Positions 9,656 through 18,908 of a DNA stretch of 64,000 bases are shown here, one piece after another; the stretch's first letter is position 1; each line of letters starts with the position of its first letter. Below the pieces are notes generated by a model. It made no database searches. It was not told the origin of the DNA and worked only from the letters and a program-made list of their open reading frames with translations. The DNA is taken from positions 136,167 to 200,166 of the forward strand of contig PLTA01000056.1 of the NCBI GenBank assembly GCA_003164295.1, in the 5' to 3' direction. This stretch comes from Candidatus Bathyarchaeota archaeon. GTDB taxonomy: Archaea > Thermoproteota > Bathyarchaeia > Bathyarchaeales > Bathycorpusculaceae. Position numbers and translations under genes: made by a program.

Positions 9656-10108
9656 TCACCTTAACTCTGTGTGTTTTGGGTTAAGTTTTTTGTAGAGCTG
9701 TAATCCCTCAATTAAGAACAGAATCATCGCTACTCCAGTCATTCCTGTTAAAAACAAAAAGCTGACTTGAATTACAATACTTTTTATAAGATAGCTTAAC
9801 AATATTACCATTATCTCGGCGGCGAAAGCGCCTAGAAAAAAGAAGGAATAAAACATCAACCGCGGCACGAGGTTTTTGCCGACCCACACGTGCCCGTTGA
9901 TGCTTGTTTTCTCTTTTAGAATATAATCGCCGTACTCGTTTTTCTCGATTAACCCGAATTCTTCAAGCTTTTGTAGGTGTCTATGTGCGACGCTTGTGCT
10001 GCTTAGGTTTGCGCCTCTTGTTACGTCTCTAGTGCCAACTGGCTTAGCGACGTGGACGATGTATGCGTAGACGTTTAATGTGTTGCCTTCAAGTTCATCG
10101 TTAGCCAT
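9656..10108 (-). CDS. Membrane-anchored winged-helix regulator (second copy)
   Basis: A 150-residue paralogue of the protein at 7836-8330. It shares D-E-L-E-G, K-P-V-G-T-R-D-V, R-G-A-N-L-S-S, L-Q-K-L-E-E-F-G-L-I, the linker V-G-K-N-L-V-P-R-L-M-F-Y-S, and two C-terminal membrane helices at about 83-108 and 113-137. It lies 21 bases after a secreted-protein gene on the same strand, repeating the cassette order seen at 6.7-8.3 kb. A membrane-tethered DNA-binding role is inferred from the architecture. Confidence 0.75.
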   Translation of the reverse strand: MANDELEGNTLNVYAYIVHVAKPVGTRDVTRGANLSSTSVAHRHLQKLEEFGLIEKNEYGDYILKEKTSINGHVWVGKNLVPRLMFYSFFFLGAFAAEIMVILLSYLIKSIVIQVSFLFLTGMTGVAMILFLIEGLQLYKKLNPKHTELR

Positions 10109-10129
10109 ATCGGTCGCCTCGCAAAGGTT

Positions 10130-11023
10130 CTATGGGAAGGTTGGAGATTCCAAGTTGGTTTGTGATAATTGGTTTTGAGGTATAGCTATGTTGTATAGGA
10201 ATCCACCTTGATACGGTGTCAGTTCAATGTGTTGGATGACGCCAGTGTCGGCTGATGTTACTATTGTTGAATTGCCTTCCATTGTAACGTAGCCTATTCT
10301 GCTTATGTCAATGGATATTGTATGTGCGTTTTGAATGTTCGCGATCTCTTGCAATTGTTGACTTGTGTAGAAGTTTGTGCTTGGCGTGATGTTTATGCTT
10401 GTCATGTTTATGCCTTGAATGAGAAGACCGTTCCCAAAGCTTTCGCTGATTCCTGCAATTGCTTGATTTTTGGAGGTAAGAGTATAGCTAGTGGTGCTTT
10501 GCCAACTTGGCTGGTTCGTAGATGGAAGTGAGCCGTTAAAGTTGGGTAGGAAAACCCATTCTCTGGTTGGGTAGATGGTGTTTGTTGTTAGGCTGCCGTT
10601 GATGAAGTCTCCGGCATTAAAGTAGTTTGCAAGTGCATAATCCAATGAGGTATATGGGTTTGTGGTGCCGTTGCAGTTTGCACTGATGACAAAGGTGTAG
10701 TTTTCAATTGATCCTTTGTCAGAATAAGTTTGTATTTGGTAGTATTCCATTTGGTCATTTGGCAATGTTTTCATTGCATCAGGGTTGATTGTAATGTTGA
10801 GTCCTATGTAATATCCTTCCCCGTAAGAGACACTATTTTGATTGTTTGTCATATTTGCAGTGTAGTACGCATAGGGCACGTTGATGTTAAACCATGGCGT
10901 ATCAGGGTTTGTTTGGGCATTTACCTGTGTTTGTGATGCCATCAAATATTCCATTGGCACAATTGTTGCTATTCCAATTGTTATGGCGAGTATTGCGCAT
11001 AGTATTAGTTTTTTTTCGATCAT
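10130..11023 (-). CDS. Secreted protein paired with winged-helix regulator
   Basis: 297 residues: a signal peptide or anchor (K-K-L-I-L-C-A-I-L-A-I-T-I-G-I-A-T-I-V) followed by a beta-rich, sequon-dense ectodomain with no C-terminal membrane helix. ATG 11023 is chosen over an upstream in-frame start because it has GGTGA eight bases before it and begins directly with the signal sequence. The ectodomain is not obviously homologous to that of the first cassette, although both precede the same type of winged-helix gene. Function unknown. Confidence 0.65.
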   Translation of the reverse strand: MIEKKLILCAILAITIGIATIVPMEYLMASQTQVNAQTNPDTPWFNINVPYAYYTANMTNNQNSVSYGEGYYIGLNITINPDAMKTLPNDQMEYYQIQTYSDKGSIENYTFVISANCNGTTNPYTSLDYALANYFNAGDFINGSLTTNTIYPTREWVFLPNFNGSLPSTNQPSWQSTTSYTLTSKNQAIAGISESFGNGLLIQGINMTSINITPSTNFYTSQQLQEIANIQNAHTISIDISRIGYVTMEGNSTIVTSADTGVIQHIELTPYQGGFLYNIAIPQNQLSQTNLESPTFP

Positions 11024-11134
11024 TTGGTTTTTCACCGCTCTACCAAGCGGCAAAGCGCCTAATAATTCTCCCCCAAGAACAAAAAAATCCTTAACTGTTC
11101 TCAAAGAGAACAGCGGTGAAACCCACAAATTTAG

Positions 11135-11610
11135 CTAAAAGTTCAGTCTTAAAACTAAGGTTGCAACCCTTTTCCATAGTTCTTCGCATTCTTCCAAGTC
11201 TTCTTTTGAAGGCGTACCCGTCACGGCAACGCCATAATGCTTGTCATCCGCTCTACCTTGCACAATCATACCATGAATAAGCATCGCCTGAACAATTGAT
11301 AGCAATGTGGTTTCTCCGCCTGAAGCTGTTCCGCCGCTGCTTGTAAAAGCTCCGCCAACCTTGCCCCTTAGGTTTTTGTGCACTTGTATAGAGTTGTCGA
11401 TGAGTGCTTTGAGTTTTGCTGACATTTGCCCAAAATATGTTGGTGAACCCATAATTATGCCATCTGCAACAAGAAGGTCGTTATTGTTTGTTCTGACCTT
11501 TTTATGGTAACTGCTATGTCGCCTGCATTTTCAGCTCCTTTTGCCACTGCTAAAGCCATTTTTTCTGTGTTACCTGAGCTTGAATCATAAACAATCAAAA
11601 TTTTAGGCAT
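11135..11610 (-). pseudogene. Flavodoxin/WrbA-like flavoprotein, split by a frameshift
   Basis: The N-terminal part M-P-K-I-L-I-V-Y-D-S-S-S-G-N-T-E-K is a classical flavodoxin phosphate-binding loop. The second part has G-S-P-T-Y-F-G-Q-M and a G-G-A-F-T-S-S-G-G segment of the WrbA/NADPH-FMN reductase type. The two parts are in different frames; adding one A to a five-A run near 11500 would join them into about 158 residues. The break lies in a homopolymer, so a sequencing indel is a strong alternative to decay. It follows the isochorismatase gene by three bases. Confidence 0.7.
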
Positions 11611-11613
11611 TTT

Positions 11614-12186
11614 TTATTTCACTATTTCCTTGATGATGTCGTTAACCATCATTATTTTAGCGTTGTAAACGTTTTCTAAATATTTGAGTCCATGGTCTTG
11701 GTCTTCTTTAGTGAATGCTTCTACGCCATCTTGGGCAATTACAATGTGGTAGCCTCGGAAGAAAGCGTCAGCAGCTGTGTGCCGAACACACATGTGAGTG
11801 TGCAAGCCGCCTATAACCACCGTTTTTGCGCCTTCACCCTTGTAGAGGCTTCGAAGAAGCGGGTCTAAGCCTGTCTCATAAAAGCCGCTGTAAGTGCGTT
11901 TCTCTACAATGTAGTCTTTGCCTTCCTCAGGTTTAAGTTCGGGAATGACTTCGGCGCCTTTGGTGCCTTTTATGGCGTGGTTGCCCCATTTCCGAGTAAC
12001 TTCAACGTCCTGAGGGTAATGTGCATCGTTGCTGTAGATCACTGGCACATCATTTAACCGTGCGGCTGTAACAAGCCTCTGCAGAGGAGCTATCACTGTT
12101 TTTCCCCGTTCAATCTTAAGCGTGCCAGTAACAAAATCGTTTAGCATATCAACAAGTATAATCGCTGGTTTATCCAAAATTTTCAC
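11614..12186 (-). CDS. Isochorismatase-family cysteine hydrolase (nicotinamidase-like)
   Basis: 190 residues with the catalytic triad of the family: D13 in L-V-D-M, K96 in V-E-K-R-T-Y-S-G-F and C133 in T-H-M-C-V-R-H-T. The cis-peptide motif before the cysteine, G-L-H-T-H-M, is present. The closest biochemical roles are nicotinamide deamidation or related amide hydrolysis; the substrate cannot be fixed from sequence. The ATG lies 41 bases downstream of the M24 peptidase stop, and the flavodoxin follows after three bases, so the genes probably form an operon. Confidence 0.85.
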   Translation of the reverse strand: MKILDKPAIILVDMLNDFVTGTLKIERGKTVIAPLQRLVTAARLNDVPVIYSNDAHYPQDVEVTRKWGNHAIKGTKGAEVIPELKPEEGKDYIVEKRTYSGFYETGLDPLLRSLYKGEGAKTVVIGGLHTHMCVRHTAADAFFRGYHIVIAQDGVEAFTKEDQDHGLKYLENVYNAKIMMVNDIIKEIVK

Positions 12187-12227
12187 TCTCCATAGACAAA
12201 CGCGTGAACAAGCATTTTAGTTTTACT

Positions 12228-13292
12228 TTACAGTTTAGTTTCTAACGAGTAGAATCCACTTGTAAGCTTCTCCGCGCCATCTGCGGTGACAAGAATGGTA
12301 TCTTCGATTCTAACCCCGCCAAAACCTGGCAAGTAAATTCCGGGCTCATCGGTTACAACATTGCTAGCGGCTAAGGTATCTTTGCTATCAGGGCTCAAAA
12401 TTGGCGCTTCATGAATTTCCAAACCAACGCCATGACCAAGGTTGTGAACGAAAAACTCGCCAAAACCCGCTTCCTCAATCACCCCTCTAGCTATCCCATC
12501 TACATCTCTTCCTAGAATGCTAGGTTTGATGCTTCGGAACGCTTTTTGCTGAGCCAGCTTCACTGTTTCATAAATTTTAATTTGTTTTTCAGAAGCTTTC
12601 CCAGCTATGAAGGTTCGGGTCACATCTGAGCGGTAAAACTTGTAGGTGGCGCCTAAATCAACCACCACCAAATCCCCCTCTTGAATCGTTCGGTCCGAAC
12701 AAGAACCATGAGGATAAGCTGAACTAGCGCCTGAAGCAATTATGGTGTCAAAGCTTGTGCCGTCTGAGCCCCTTTTTCGCATCGCATATTCTACTTCTGC
12801 CGCTACTTCTTTTTCTTTTACGCCAGGACGGATGAATTGACTAGCCGTTTGCACGCCTATATTCGCTAAATTGCAAGCTTCGCGAATTAACTGGATTTCT
12901 TGTTGATCTTTAACAATTCTTAATTCTCGAATAAAGTTACTGGCAGGCTCCAGCTTCTCTTCTCCTCCGACTGCTTTGGCAAGGGCACGCCACGATTCAA
13001 TTGATAAGCTATCCACGGCAAGCTTGTTTGAGGCTGTTTTGGCTGCGATTTTTTGCATAAGGTTTTCGCCACGTTTTAGAAGCTCCACGGATAAGTCATC
13101 GGTTTCTGCTTTGGCTTGTTCATAGTTAACTGCTGAAACGTATAGGGTGCTTTCGCCTTGTTTTGGAATAAGAAGTGCTGTTCCTCCTGGAAAGCCCGTA
13201 AAGTACGTTAAGTTTACGTTATTGAAAATTAGGAAAAAATCTACTTTGTCATTTTTAAGCATTGTTTGCTGGAGAGCGTTTGTTTTGGTCAT
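12228..13292 (-). CDS. Xaa-Pro peptidase, M24 family
   Basis: 354 residues: a creatinase-like N-terminal domain (to about 130) and a pita-bread catalytic domain. Metal-binding segments are visible in order: V-D-L-G-A-T-Y (first Asp), Y-R-S-D-V-T-R (second Asp), H-N-L-G-H-G-V-G-L-E-I-H-E (His), T-D-E-P-G-I-Y (Glu) and V-R-I-E-D-T (Glu). Cytoplasmic enzyme, expected to remove the residue before proline from peptides using two divalent metals. It is the first gene of a minus-strand group with isochorismatase and flavodoxin. Confidence 0.9.
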   Translation of the reverse strand: MTKTNALQQTMLKNDKVDFFLIFNNVNLTYFTGFPGGTALLIPKQGESTLYVSAVNYEQAKAETDDLSVELLKRGENLMQKIAAKTASNKLAVDSLSIESWRALAKAVGGEEKLEPASNFIRELRIVKDQQEIQLIREACNLANIGVQTASQFIRPGVKEKEVAAEVEYAMRKRGSDGTSFDTIIASGASSAYPHGSCSDRTIQEGDLVVVDLGATYKFYRSDVTRTFIAGKASEKQIKIYETVKLAQQKAFRSIKPSILGRDVDGIARGVIEEAGFGEFFVHNLGHGVGLEIHEAPILSPDSKDTLAASNVVTDEPGIYLPGFGGVRIEDTILVTADGAEKLTSGFYSLETKL

Positions 13293-13470
13293 TGTTTTTC
13301 GCCTGTTAGAAAGAGAAAATGTTTGGTCGGTTTAAGTTTTCGCTTCTTTCCTTTGCGTTATGTAAAGAAAAACATGTCGATTTTAACCGAGAAATTTTAA
13401 ATGAACAAGCCATTAACTTAATATACTTTTCAGTTGACTTCCGTAACTGAACAATTGAGGGTAAAAAAGC

Positions 13471-15384
13471 ATGTTTGCTTATGCAGGAAAAATTTTACAT
13501 GTTAACCTCACTACGGGAGAAACAAAAACCGAGCCATTATCAGAACAAATGGCTAAAGACTACATCGGTGGAATAGGCTTAGGAATCCGTTTACTGTTTG
13601 ATAATTCAAAACCAGGAACCGACGCCTATGACCCAGATAACCCAATAATCTATTTAACTGGTCCACTCAGTGGCACCATGGGACCAACGGGCGGCAACAG
13701 CTACGCGGTCGTATCCAAATCGCCTGCCACTGGCGGTATCGGTAATGCCGAAGCCCACGGCTTTTTCGGTCCAGACCTGAAACGTGCAGGCTACGACGCT
13801 GTTATAATCACAGGTAAAGCTCCCAAACTATCATACCTTTGGCTTGACGATGACAAAGTTGAAATCCGCGATGCGGCATACCTCAAAAACGCAACTGTAA
13901 AAGAAACTGATGACAAAATCCGAGATGAACTCGGAGACTTTTACATCCGTGTTTCAGCCATCGGCGAAGCAGGCGAGAAACTTTGCAGGTTTGCAGCCAT
14001 CATAAATGACGAATTCCGCGCCATCGGAAGAAGCGGCATGGGCGGAGTCATGGGCAGCAAGAACCTCAAAGCAGTTGCTGTCCGTGGAACACATGACGTT
14101 AACGTCGCAAACCTTCCCGGCTTTATGGAATTTGTTAAATTAATTCATGAACGAATGAAAGGTCCATCAACCAAAAAATACAAAACCTTAGGCACACCTG
14201 AAAACGTCTTGGTCCTCAACTCGCTGTCAGCTTTGGCAACAAGAAACTGGACAAACGCAACTTTTGAAGGCGCAGACAAAGTCAGCGGCGAATACTTTAA
14301 TGAACATTATGTTAAGAAAGTTGTCGGCTGCGCAACTTGCGGTATGCGTTGCGACCATATTGGTGTCGTTCCAGAAGGTCCATACAAAGGTTCAACCTCA
14401 AGGCTTGAATTCGAGTGCCTCTGGAGCATGGGCCCACTCTGCGGCGTTGACAGACTTGACGCAATAATCGAAGCCATGCGAATAGTTAACGAATACGGTA
14501 TGGACGGCATATCCATCGGTGTCGTTGTTGCTTTTGCCATGGATCTTTATGAACACGGCATAATTACAAAGGAACAAACTGATGGAATAGATCTCAAATT
14601 CGGAAATGCAGAAGCACTAATAGCTATAATTCACAAAATCGGCAAACGCGAAGGCTGGCTTGGAAACATTCTTGCTGAAGGCGTAGCAAAAGCCGCCGAA
14701 TTAATCGGCGGAGACGCATACAAATACGCTTGCCACATTAAAGGCTTGGAACTTCCAGGCTACGACTTACGCACATTAAAGACTGCAGCTCTTGGCTTTA
14801 GCGTCTCATTCAGAGGTGCATGCCACTTACGTAACGGTGCTTATTCACCTGACGTAAAAGGCAAAGTTAATCGCTTCAAAATTGAGAAAGGCAGAGGCAA
14901 AATGATCACTGAAGAAAGCTACATGTACAACATCATTGACTCGCTCATAGTCTGTAAATTCAGCCGAGGCACCTATTATGATGGCTGGAAAGATTTGACC
15001 AATTATTACACCTTAGCTACCGGTATCCCAATAACTCCTGAAGAAATGGTTAAAGACGGCGACAGAATCGAAAACTTAGCAAGACTTTTCAACATTAGAG
15101 AAGGCAAAGGCACACGCAAATACGACGATGTACCGTACAAGATAAAGAATTTTCCAGTTCCCGATGAAGGACCAGCAAAAGGTGCCTGCGTCAACGACGA
15201 AGAAATGGCTGTAGGCTTAGATGACTATTACGCTTCACGTGGATGGACAGCGGACGGTATCCCGACGGTAGAGCGGCTTAACTCGTTAGGTTTAGGCGAC
15301 TTAGCATACATAGCCGAAGACGCAATGAAAGCGGCTCAAGCGGCAAAACCTCAAGCAGCAGCCGTAACTTTAGGAGGAAAATAG
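13471..15384 (+). CDS. aor: Aldehyde:ferredoxin oxidoreductase, tungsten enzyme
   Basis: 637 residues, all three AOR domains. The N-terminal domain has G-P-L-S-G-T-M-G-P-T-G-G-N-S and binds the tungsten bis-pterin. The iron-sulfur ligands are C287, C290 and C294 in C-A-T-C-G-M-R-C plus C495 in L-I-V-C. The enzyme oxidises aldehydes to acids and passes electrons to ferredoxin. A TATA-like TAATATACT lies near 13420, and GAGGG precedes the ATG. One base separates it from the polyferredoxin gene, an arrangement that recalls the multi-subunit AorAB enzymes rather than the one-subunit Pyrococcus type. Confidence 0.93.
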   Translation: MFAYAGKILHVNLTTGETKTEPLSEQMAKDYIGGIGLGIRLLFDNSKPGTDAYDPDNPIIYLTGPLSGTMGPTGGNSYAVVSKSPATGGIGNAEAHGFFGPDLKRAGYDAVIITGKAPKLSYLWLDDDKVEIRDAAYLKNATVKETDDKIRDELGDFYIRVSAIGEAGEKLCRFAAIINDEFRAIGRSGMGGVMGSKNLKAVAVRGTHDVNVANLPGFMEFVKLIHERMKGPSTKKYKTLGTPENVLVLNSLSALATRNWTNATFEGADKVSGEYFNEHYVKKVVGCATCGMRCDHIGVVPEGPYKGSTSRLEFECLWSMGPLCGVDRLDAIIEAMRIVNEYGMDGISIGVVVAFAMDLYEHGIITKEQTDGIDLKFGNAEALIAIIHKIGKREGWLGNILAEGVAKAAELIGGDAYKYACHIKGLELPGYDLRTLKTAALGFSVSFRGACHLRNGAYSPDVKGKVNRFKIEKGRGKMITEESYMYNIIDSLIVCKFSRGTYYDGWKDLTNYYTLATGIPITPEEMVKDGDRIENLARLFNIREGKGTRKYDDVPYKIKNFPVPDEGPAKGACVNDEEMAVGLDDYYASRGWTADGIPTVERLNSLGLGDLAYIAEDAMKAAQAAKPQAAAVTLGGK

Positions 15385-15385
15385 T

Positions 15386-15898
15386 ATGGTGCGACCACAA
15401 GACCGAAAATTCGTAACAGCAGACCCCGACAAATGCATCGGTTGCTGTGTCTGCGAATACGCTTGCAGTATGGTTAATGAAAAAACTTTCAATCCCACTA
15501 AATCACGAATCCGCGCTATGCGTATGGGTCCGCTAGTAAACCTGGCAATTACCTGTCGACACTGCGAAGAACCCGCATGCGTGGCAGCATGCCCAAGAGA
15601 CGCACTTACGCAAGAAGAAAACAGCGGCATAATCCGTGTTGACGAAAACGCTTGCAACGGTTGCGGATGGTGCATCAGCGCATGCCAATTCGGCGCCATG
15701 AATATGCATCCAGATAAGAAAATTGTATTCACATGCAATAGCTGCACAGACAACGAAACCAAAGAACCGCAATGCGTCAAATGGTGTCCAGAAGAAGCAT
15801 TAAGCTACGTTAGCGCGGAAACGTTGTCGCAAAAGTACAGGCAGAAAGCCGTTAAGAACTTATTCCAAACAGCAGACGCCGAATCCAAATCAAAATAA
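15386..15898 (+). CDS. Polyferredoxin electron-transfer subunit (4 x 4Fe-4S)
   Basis: 170 residues with sixteen cysteines in four clusters: C-I-G-C-C-V-C-E-Y-A-C; C-R-H-C-E-E-P-A-C-V-A-A-C; C-N-G-C-G-W-C-I-S-A-C; and C-N-S-C followed by Q-C-V-K-W-C. This is the HycB/AorA type that wires an oxidoreductase to soluble carriers. It follows the AOR catalytic gene by one base, with AGGAGG overlapping the AOR end, so it is almost certainly its partner subunit. No NADH-binding AorC-like subunit is nearby, so the terminal acceptor is unknown. After the stop, TAGCGCGCTA palindromic sequence near 15933 may terminate the operon. Confidence 0.92.
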   Translation: MVRPQDRKFVTADPDKCIGCCVCEYACSMVNEKTFNPTKSRIRAMRMGPLVNLAITCRHCEEPACVAACPRDALTQEENSGIIRVDENACNGCGWCISACQFGAMNMHPDKKIVFTCNSCTDNETKEPQCVKWCPEEALSYVSAETLSQKYRQKAVKNLFQTADAESKSK

Positions 15899-16062
15899 AT
15901 CAGCAGCACAAAACACTCCAGCGCTTTTTTATAGCGCGCTATTTGGTTTTATTTAGCTTCAAAGATTTAAAACTCTTTACTGTTTAACAATTCATGTATA
16001 TGTATATATGTTAATTATAAAGGGCGAATAAGTGGGTTCGAGTAATTTCCATTTCCGACGAA

Positions 16063-16278
16063 GTGTATTTTGAGCTTTCCCAAATAAAGAACGGGAAGTC
16101 TTTCACACAAGTAATTAAAAATCTCTTGGAACAATGCGAAAATAAAGGCGATCCAAAAAAGAGTCTTGACTTCCTAAACACCCATGGCCCATTAAGCGAA
16201 GAAAGCGCAAGTAGAATAACAGTCGAAATGGAGGAAGGCCGAAAGCGCTCTTATCCTCGAAAAAGCTCGTTTGAGTGA
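16063..16278 (+). CDS. VapB-like antitoxin (start uncertain)
   Basis: Antitoxin of the archaeal VapB/UPF0330 type: S-D-E-V-Y-F-E-L-S-Q-I-K-N-G-K-S-F-T-Q-V-I-K. The conserved beginning (V-I-S-I-S-D-E) is encoded from about 16042, but no ATG, GTG or TTG lies in that frame. A GTG at 16032 is in another frame, so a one-base indel between 16035 and 16042, or a rare start codon, is needed. The listed GTG at 16063 is only the first in-frame candidate. It sits upstream of the VapC toxin with a 4-base gap. Confidence 0.65.
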   Translation: MYFELSQIKNGKSFTQVIKNLLEQCENKGDPKKSLDFLNTHGPLSEESASRITVEMEEGRKRSYPRKSSFE

Positions 16279-16282
16279 TATA

Positions 16283-16705
16283 ATGGTTGTATTTGACACA
16301 TCGATACTTGTTGACGCCTCGCGAAGAAATACAGAAGCTTTAAAATTAATTGTTTCATATTCTGAAAAGGAACGTATCGCAATCACAATTATCAGTAAGT
16401 ATGAAATCTTGCGGGGAGCATATGAAAGGGATTCAAGTTTTGTAGCTGAGTTGCTTAAACAGTTTGTTATTTACGAATTTGGTGACAGTGCAACGGCAGA
16501 AGTAGTAAAAGCCTATAAAACATTATCAGAAAAAGGCAAGAAGATTATTGAATTGGATGTATTAATTGCTGGCCTAGTAGCGGCAAATAATGAAACACTG
16601 GTAACTAGAGACAGGGATTTTTTAAACTTTGAAAGCACTAAAATAAATTGTCCTTGGTTAGTTTTTCCTGATATCCTTAGGTTGTTTTGGCAATGGTGCC
16701 TTTAG
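16283..16705 (+). CDS. VapC-like PIN-domain ribonuclease toxin
   Basis: A 140-residue PIN domain with the acidic metal-binding residues in their usual order: F-D-T-S-I (D5), K-Y-E-I-L-R-G (Glu), I-E-L-D-V-L-I-A-G (Asp) and T-R-D-R-D-F (Asp). VapC proteins cut structured RNAs and are neutralised by the adjacent VapB. ATG 16283 follows the antitoxin stop by four bases; a TTG 12 bases earlier is also in frame. The 3' end overlaps the convergent RqcH gene by 29 bases. Confidence 0.85.
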   Translation: MVVFDTSILVDASRRNTEALKLIVSYSEKERIAITIISKYEILRGAYERDSSFVAELLKQFVIYEFGDSATAEVVKAYKTLSEKGKKIIELDVLIAGLVAANNETLVTRDRDFLNFESTKINCPWLVFPDILRLFWQWCL

Positions 16706-18731
16706 TGTAGGGTACAAATTCTCTGATTTGTTCAATTGAAGTTTTTCCTGCTTTTTCCCGCTGTTCTTTTGGTAGTTTAAGCATTAGTGACTTGAGAATT
16801 TGCTTCAATAGATCTTTTCCTTGAGTATCCCCCGGTAAGAGAACAATGTATGATTTGGTTTTTGCTTTAACTGCATCGACTGGTCCGCCAACGTAACTTG
16901 TATCTTCATTAACAATTATCCCGACCGCAGTTTTAAGAGGAACATTTCTTGTCCAATTCCGTTTCCCAACCACTGCAAACGCTCCATGAGGAACAGATTC
17001 CCCTGAAGGTCCACTCTTACTTAACTGGTCAACTTTAACCCAGTAAACGTCAGCTGAACCCGCATTTTCACGCCAGGCGCGAGAAAAAGTCGCCGCGAAC
17101 TCGCCCGCTTCATGAAGCGTTTGTTCACTTATCGTTTTGCCCTCTGCCTTAACAACGACAAACGGTGCACCTGCGATTTCAGCATGGAAAACCACATCCT
17201 CTTGCACTGCGTACTTCTTAACGAGCACTTCGTTGCTTACAGTGTCTTTGCCGGCAACCACCAAGAACCCGTCAGAAGAAGTAAACCAATGGAACTTTTC
17301 AAACCACTCCTTATTCTCTAATTCCACTTTACGTTTAGAGAGAGCCTCAATAATTTCCGCTGGCTTAAGACTCTTCAACGCTTCAGCATCGCTTAGCTCT
17401 TTATCGATTTTGGCAAGTTTTTTCTTCGAATCATCCAATGCGGTTAATGCGCCGTCAGATTTTTGTTTGGCCTTTTTGCCCTTATCATAATACTCTCCGG
17501 CATTTTCGAAAATAGAGTTTCTTATACTGAAGCTAAAATGAACGTTATCAATGCCAAGGTTCAATGCAAGGTTTTTGCCATCAAATGATTCAATATATGC
17601 TTCAGGTATTTTGCCTGTTTTTTTGGCAGCCAACGCCTCAGCAACTATTATGTTCCATTCCTTGCCTTGTTGATTGGCTTTCAGGAGTTGGTCCTGAAAT
17701 GTTTGAAGTTCACTGTAATGAGCGTAAATAGTGTCGCCGATTAGTTTGTCCCGTTCTGCTTTAGCTACGTCTTCATTGATGGATTTTTCTTGATCAGCAA
17801 CGATGCGTCTTAATCGTTCGGCTTCTTTTTTTAACTTATCAACTTCCACACTGTTAATAGCCCTTTCAGCAACTGTAACTCTTAGGTAAAACTCGTCTAA
17901 AGCCCGATTGAAAGAGTCGTAAACTTGTGTTTTGCAGTTTTCATAACGTTTCAGCTTAAGCGGCACAACATCCAAAAAATCTTCGTCCTCACCCAGAACA
18001 ATGCATGGTTCCAAATGCATGCTAGAAATAGCTGAAAGTAACTCTTGAAGCACCCCAAAGATCTCTTCAACTTCACCTTTTGTGATCGTGTTGCAGTGTT
18101 TGGTTTTTTCCACACCCACTCTAAGCAGTATTTCTTCAGCGTAGACGCCACCAACCCCCAAGAAACGCGCAATTGACCTAACAACTTCCGTTTCGCCTGC
18201 GTTTTTAAGAGCTTCCTCCAACTCACCTTCAGTTACTTTGAAAGGGTTTTTGCTGCTTGAAGGGGGAAGCTGAAGAACGATGTTGTGAAGAATGTCCCGG
18301 TCACGCATTTTTTTGAAAGCTAAAGCATTTATGATCACATTTTGCTCATTTGTTAATATGATGTTGCCTTCACCGAAAAGCTCAACAACCAACTTCAGCA
18401 AGCCTGTTTTTGTTCGGAAGCTAATTGTTACAATTCTCTCAAACTCATATTGATCAACACTTGCCACCCAAGCTCCACGGAGATATTTCCTAAGCGACAT
18501 GCAAAATGCTGGTGGCTCAGCAGGATTTTCTTCAGCGTAACTAGTAGCATGTAATCTTCTGCCTGCTTCCACCACGATTCTGATCGGCGGCATGTCTGTT
18601 TTGTGGAGTTTGAAAATTACGGTTTTTTCGTCAAGTTGATAGATGTTGTTCACTCGAGAGTCGACGATTAATCCTTTTAATTCTTGAATTGCGGCTGCAA
18701 TGTCAAAGCTTGAAAAATCTTTTTTCCTCAA
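16677..18731 (-). CDS. rqcH: RqcH/NEMF-family ribosome quality control protein
   Basis: 684 residues. An N-terminal NFACT-N domain (F-D-I-A-A-A-I-Q-E-L; residues 1-135) is followed by a middle helical and coiled-coil region (about 280-345 and 425-480, K-K-E-A-E-R-L-R-R-I) and a C-terminal NFACT-R domain with F-H-W-F-T-S-S-D-G-F-L-V-V-A-G-K-D. NEMF/Rqc2/RqcH proteins bind peptidyl-tRNA on stalled large subunits and in bacteria recruit tRNA-Ala for C-terminal tailing. The archaeal protein is expected to do similar work. Full family length; monocistronic. Confidence 0.9.
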   Translation of the reverse strand: MRKKDFSSFDIAAAIQELKGLIVDSRVNNIYQLDEKTVIFKLHKTDMPPIRIVVEAGRRLHATSYAEENPAEPPAFCMSLRKYLRGAWVASVDQYEFERIVTISFRTKTGLLKLVVELFGEGNIILTNEQNVIINALAFKKMRDRDILHNIVLQLPPSSSKNPFKVTEGELEEALKNAGETEVVRSIARFLGVGGVYAEEILLRVGVEKTKHCNTITKGEVEEIFGVLQELLSAISSMHLEPCIVLGEDEDFLDVVPLKLKRYENCKTQVYDSFNRALDEFYLRVTVAERAINSVEVDKLKKEAERLRRIVADQEKSINEDVAKAERDKLIGDTIYAHYSELQTFQDQLLKANQQGKEWNIIVAEALAAKKTGKIPEAYIESFDGKNLALNLGIDNVHFSFSIRNSIFENAGEYYDKGKKAKQKSDGALTALDDSKKKLAKIDKELSDAEALKSLKPAEIIEALSKRKVELENKEWFEKFHWFTSSDGFLVVAGKDTVSNEVLVKKYAVQEDVVFHAEIAGAPFVVVKAEGKTISEQTLHEAGEFAATFSRAWRENAGSADVYWVKVDQLSKSGPSGESVPHGAFAVVGKRNWTRNVPLKTAVGIIVNEDTSYVGGPVDAVKAKTKSYIVLLPGDTQGKDLLKQILKSLMLKLPKEQREKAGKTSIEQIREFVPYTKGTIAKTT

Positions 18732-18908
18732 TATTTACACCATTATCTTGGAATCTATTAATGGTCATTGACTACAAAATAACTCTTTCACCCAAAAGCA
18801 TGAAAATTCAGAGTTCGGAGGCTTTTTGTTAGCAGAAACGATTAATATCTAGGCATCTTTTTTAAGTAAGAACAAAAATATACTCACCCTAAGGATTAGA
18901 GATTCGAC

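Noticed and set aside
15930..15945. TAGCGCGCTA palindrome as an operator
   Set aside because: It lies directly after the AOR operon and before the vapBC promoter; a terminator role is as likely and no second copy supports an operator.
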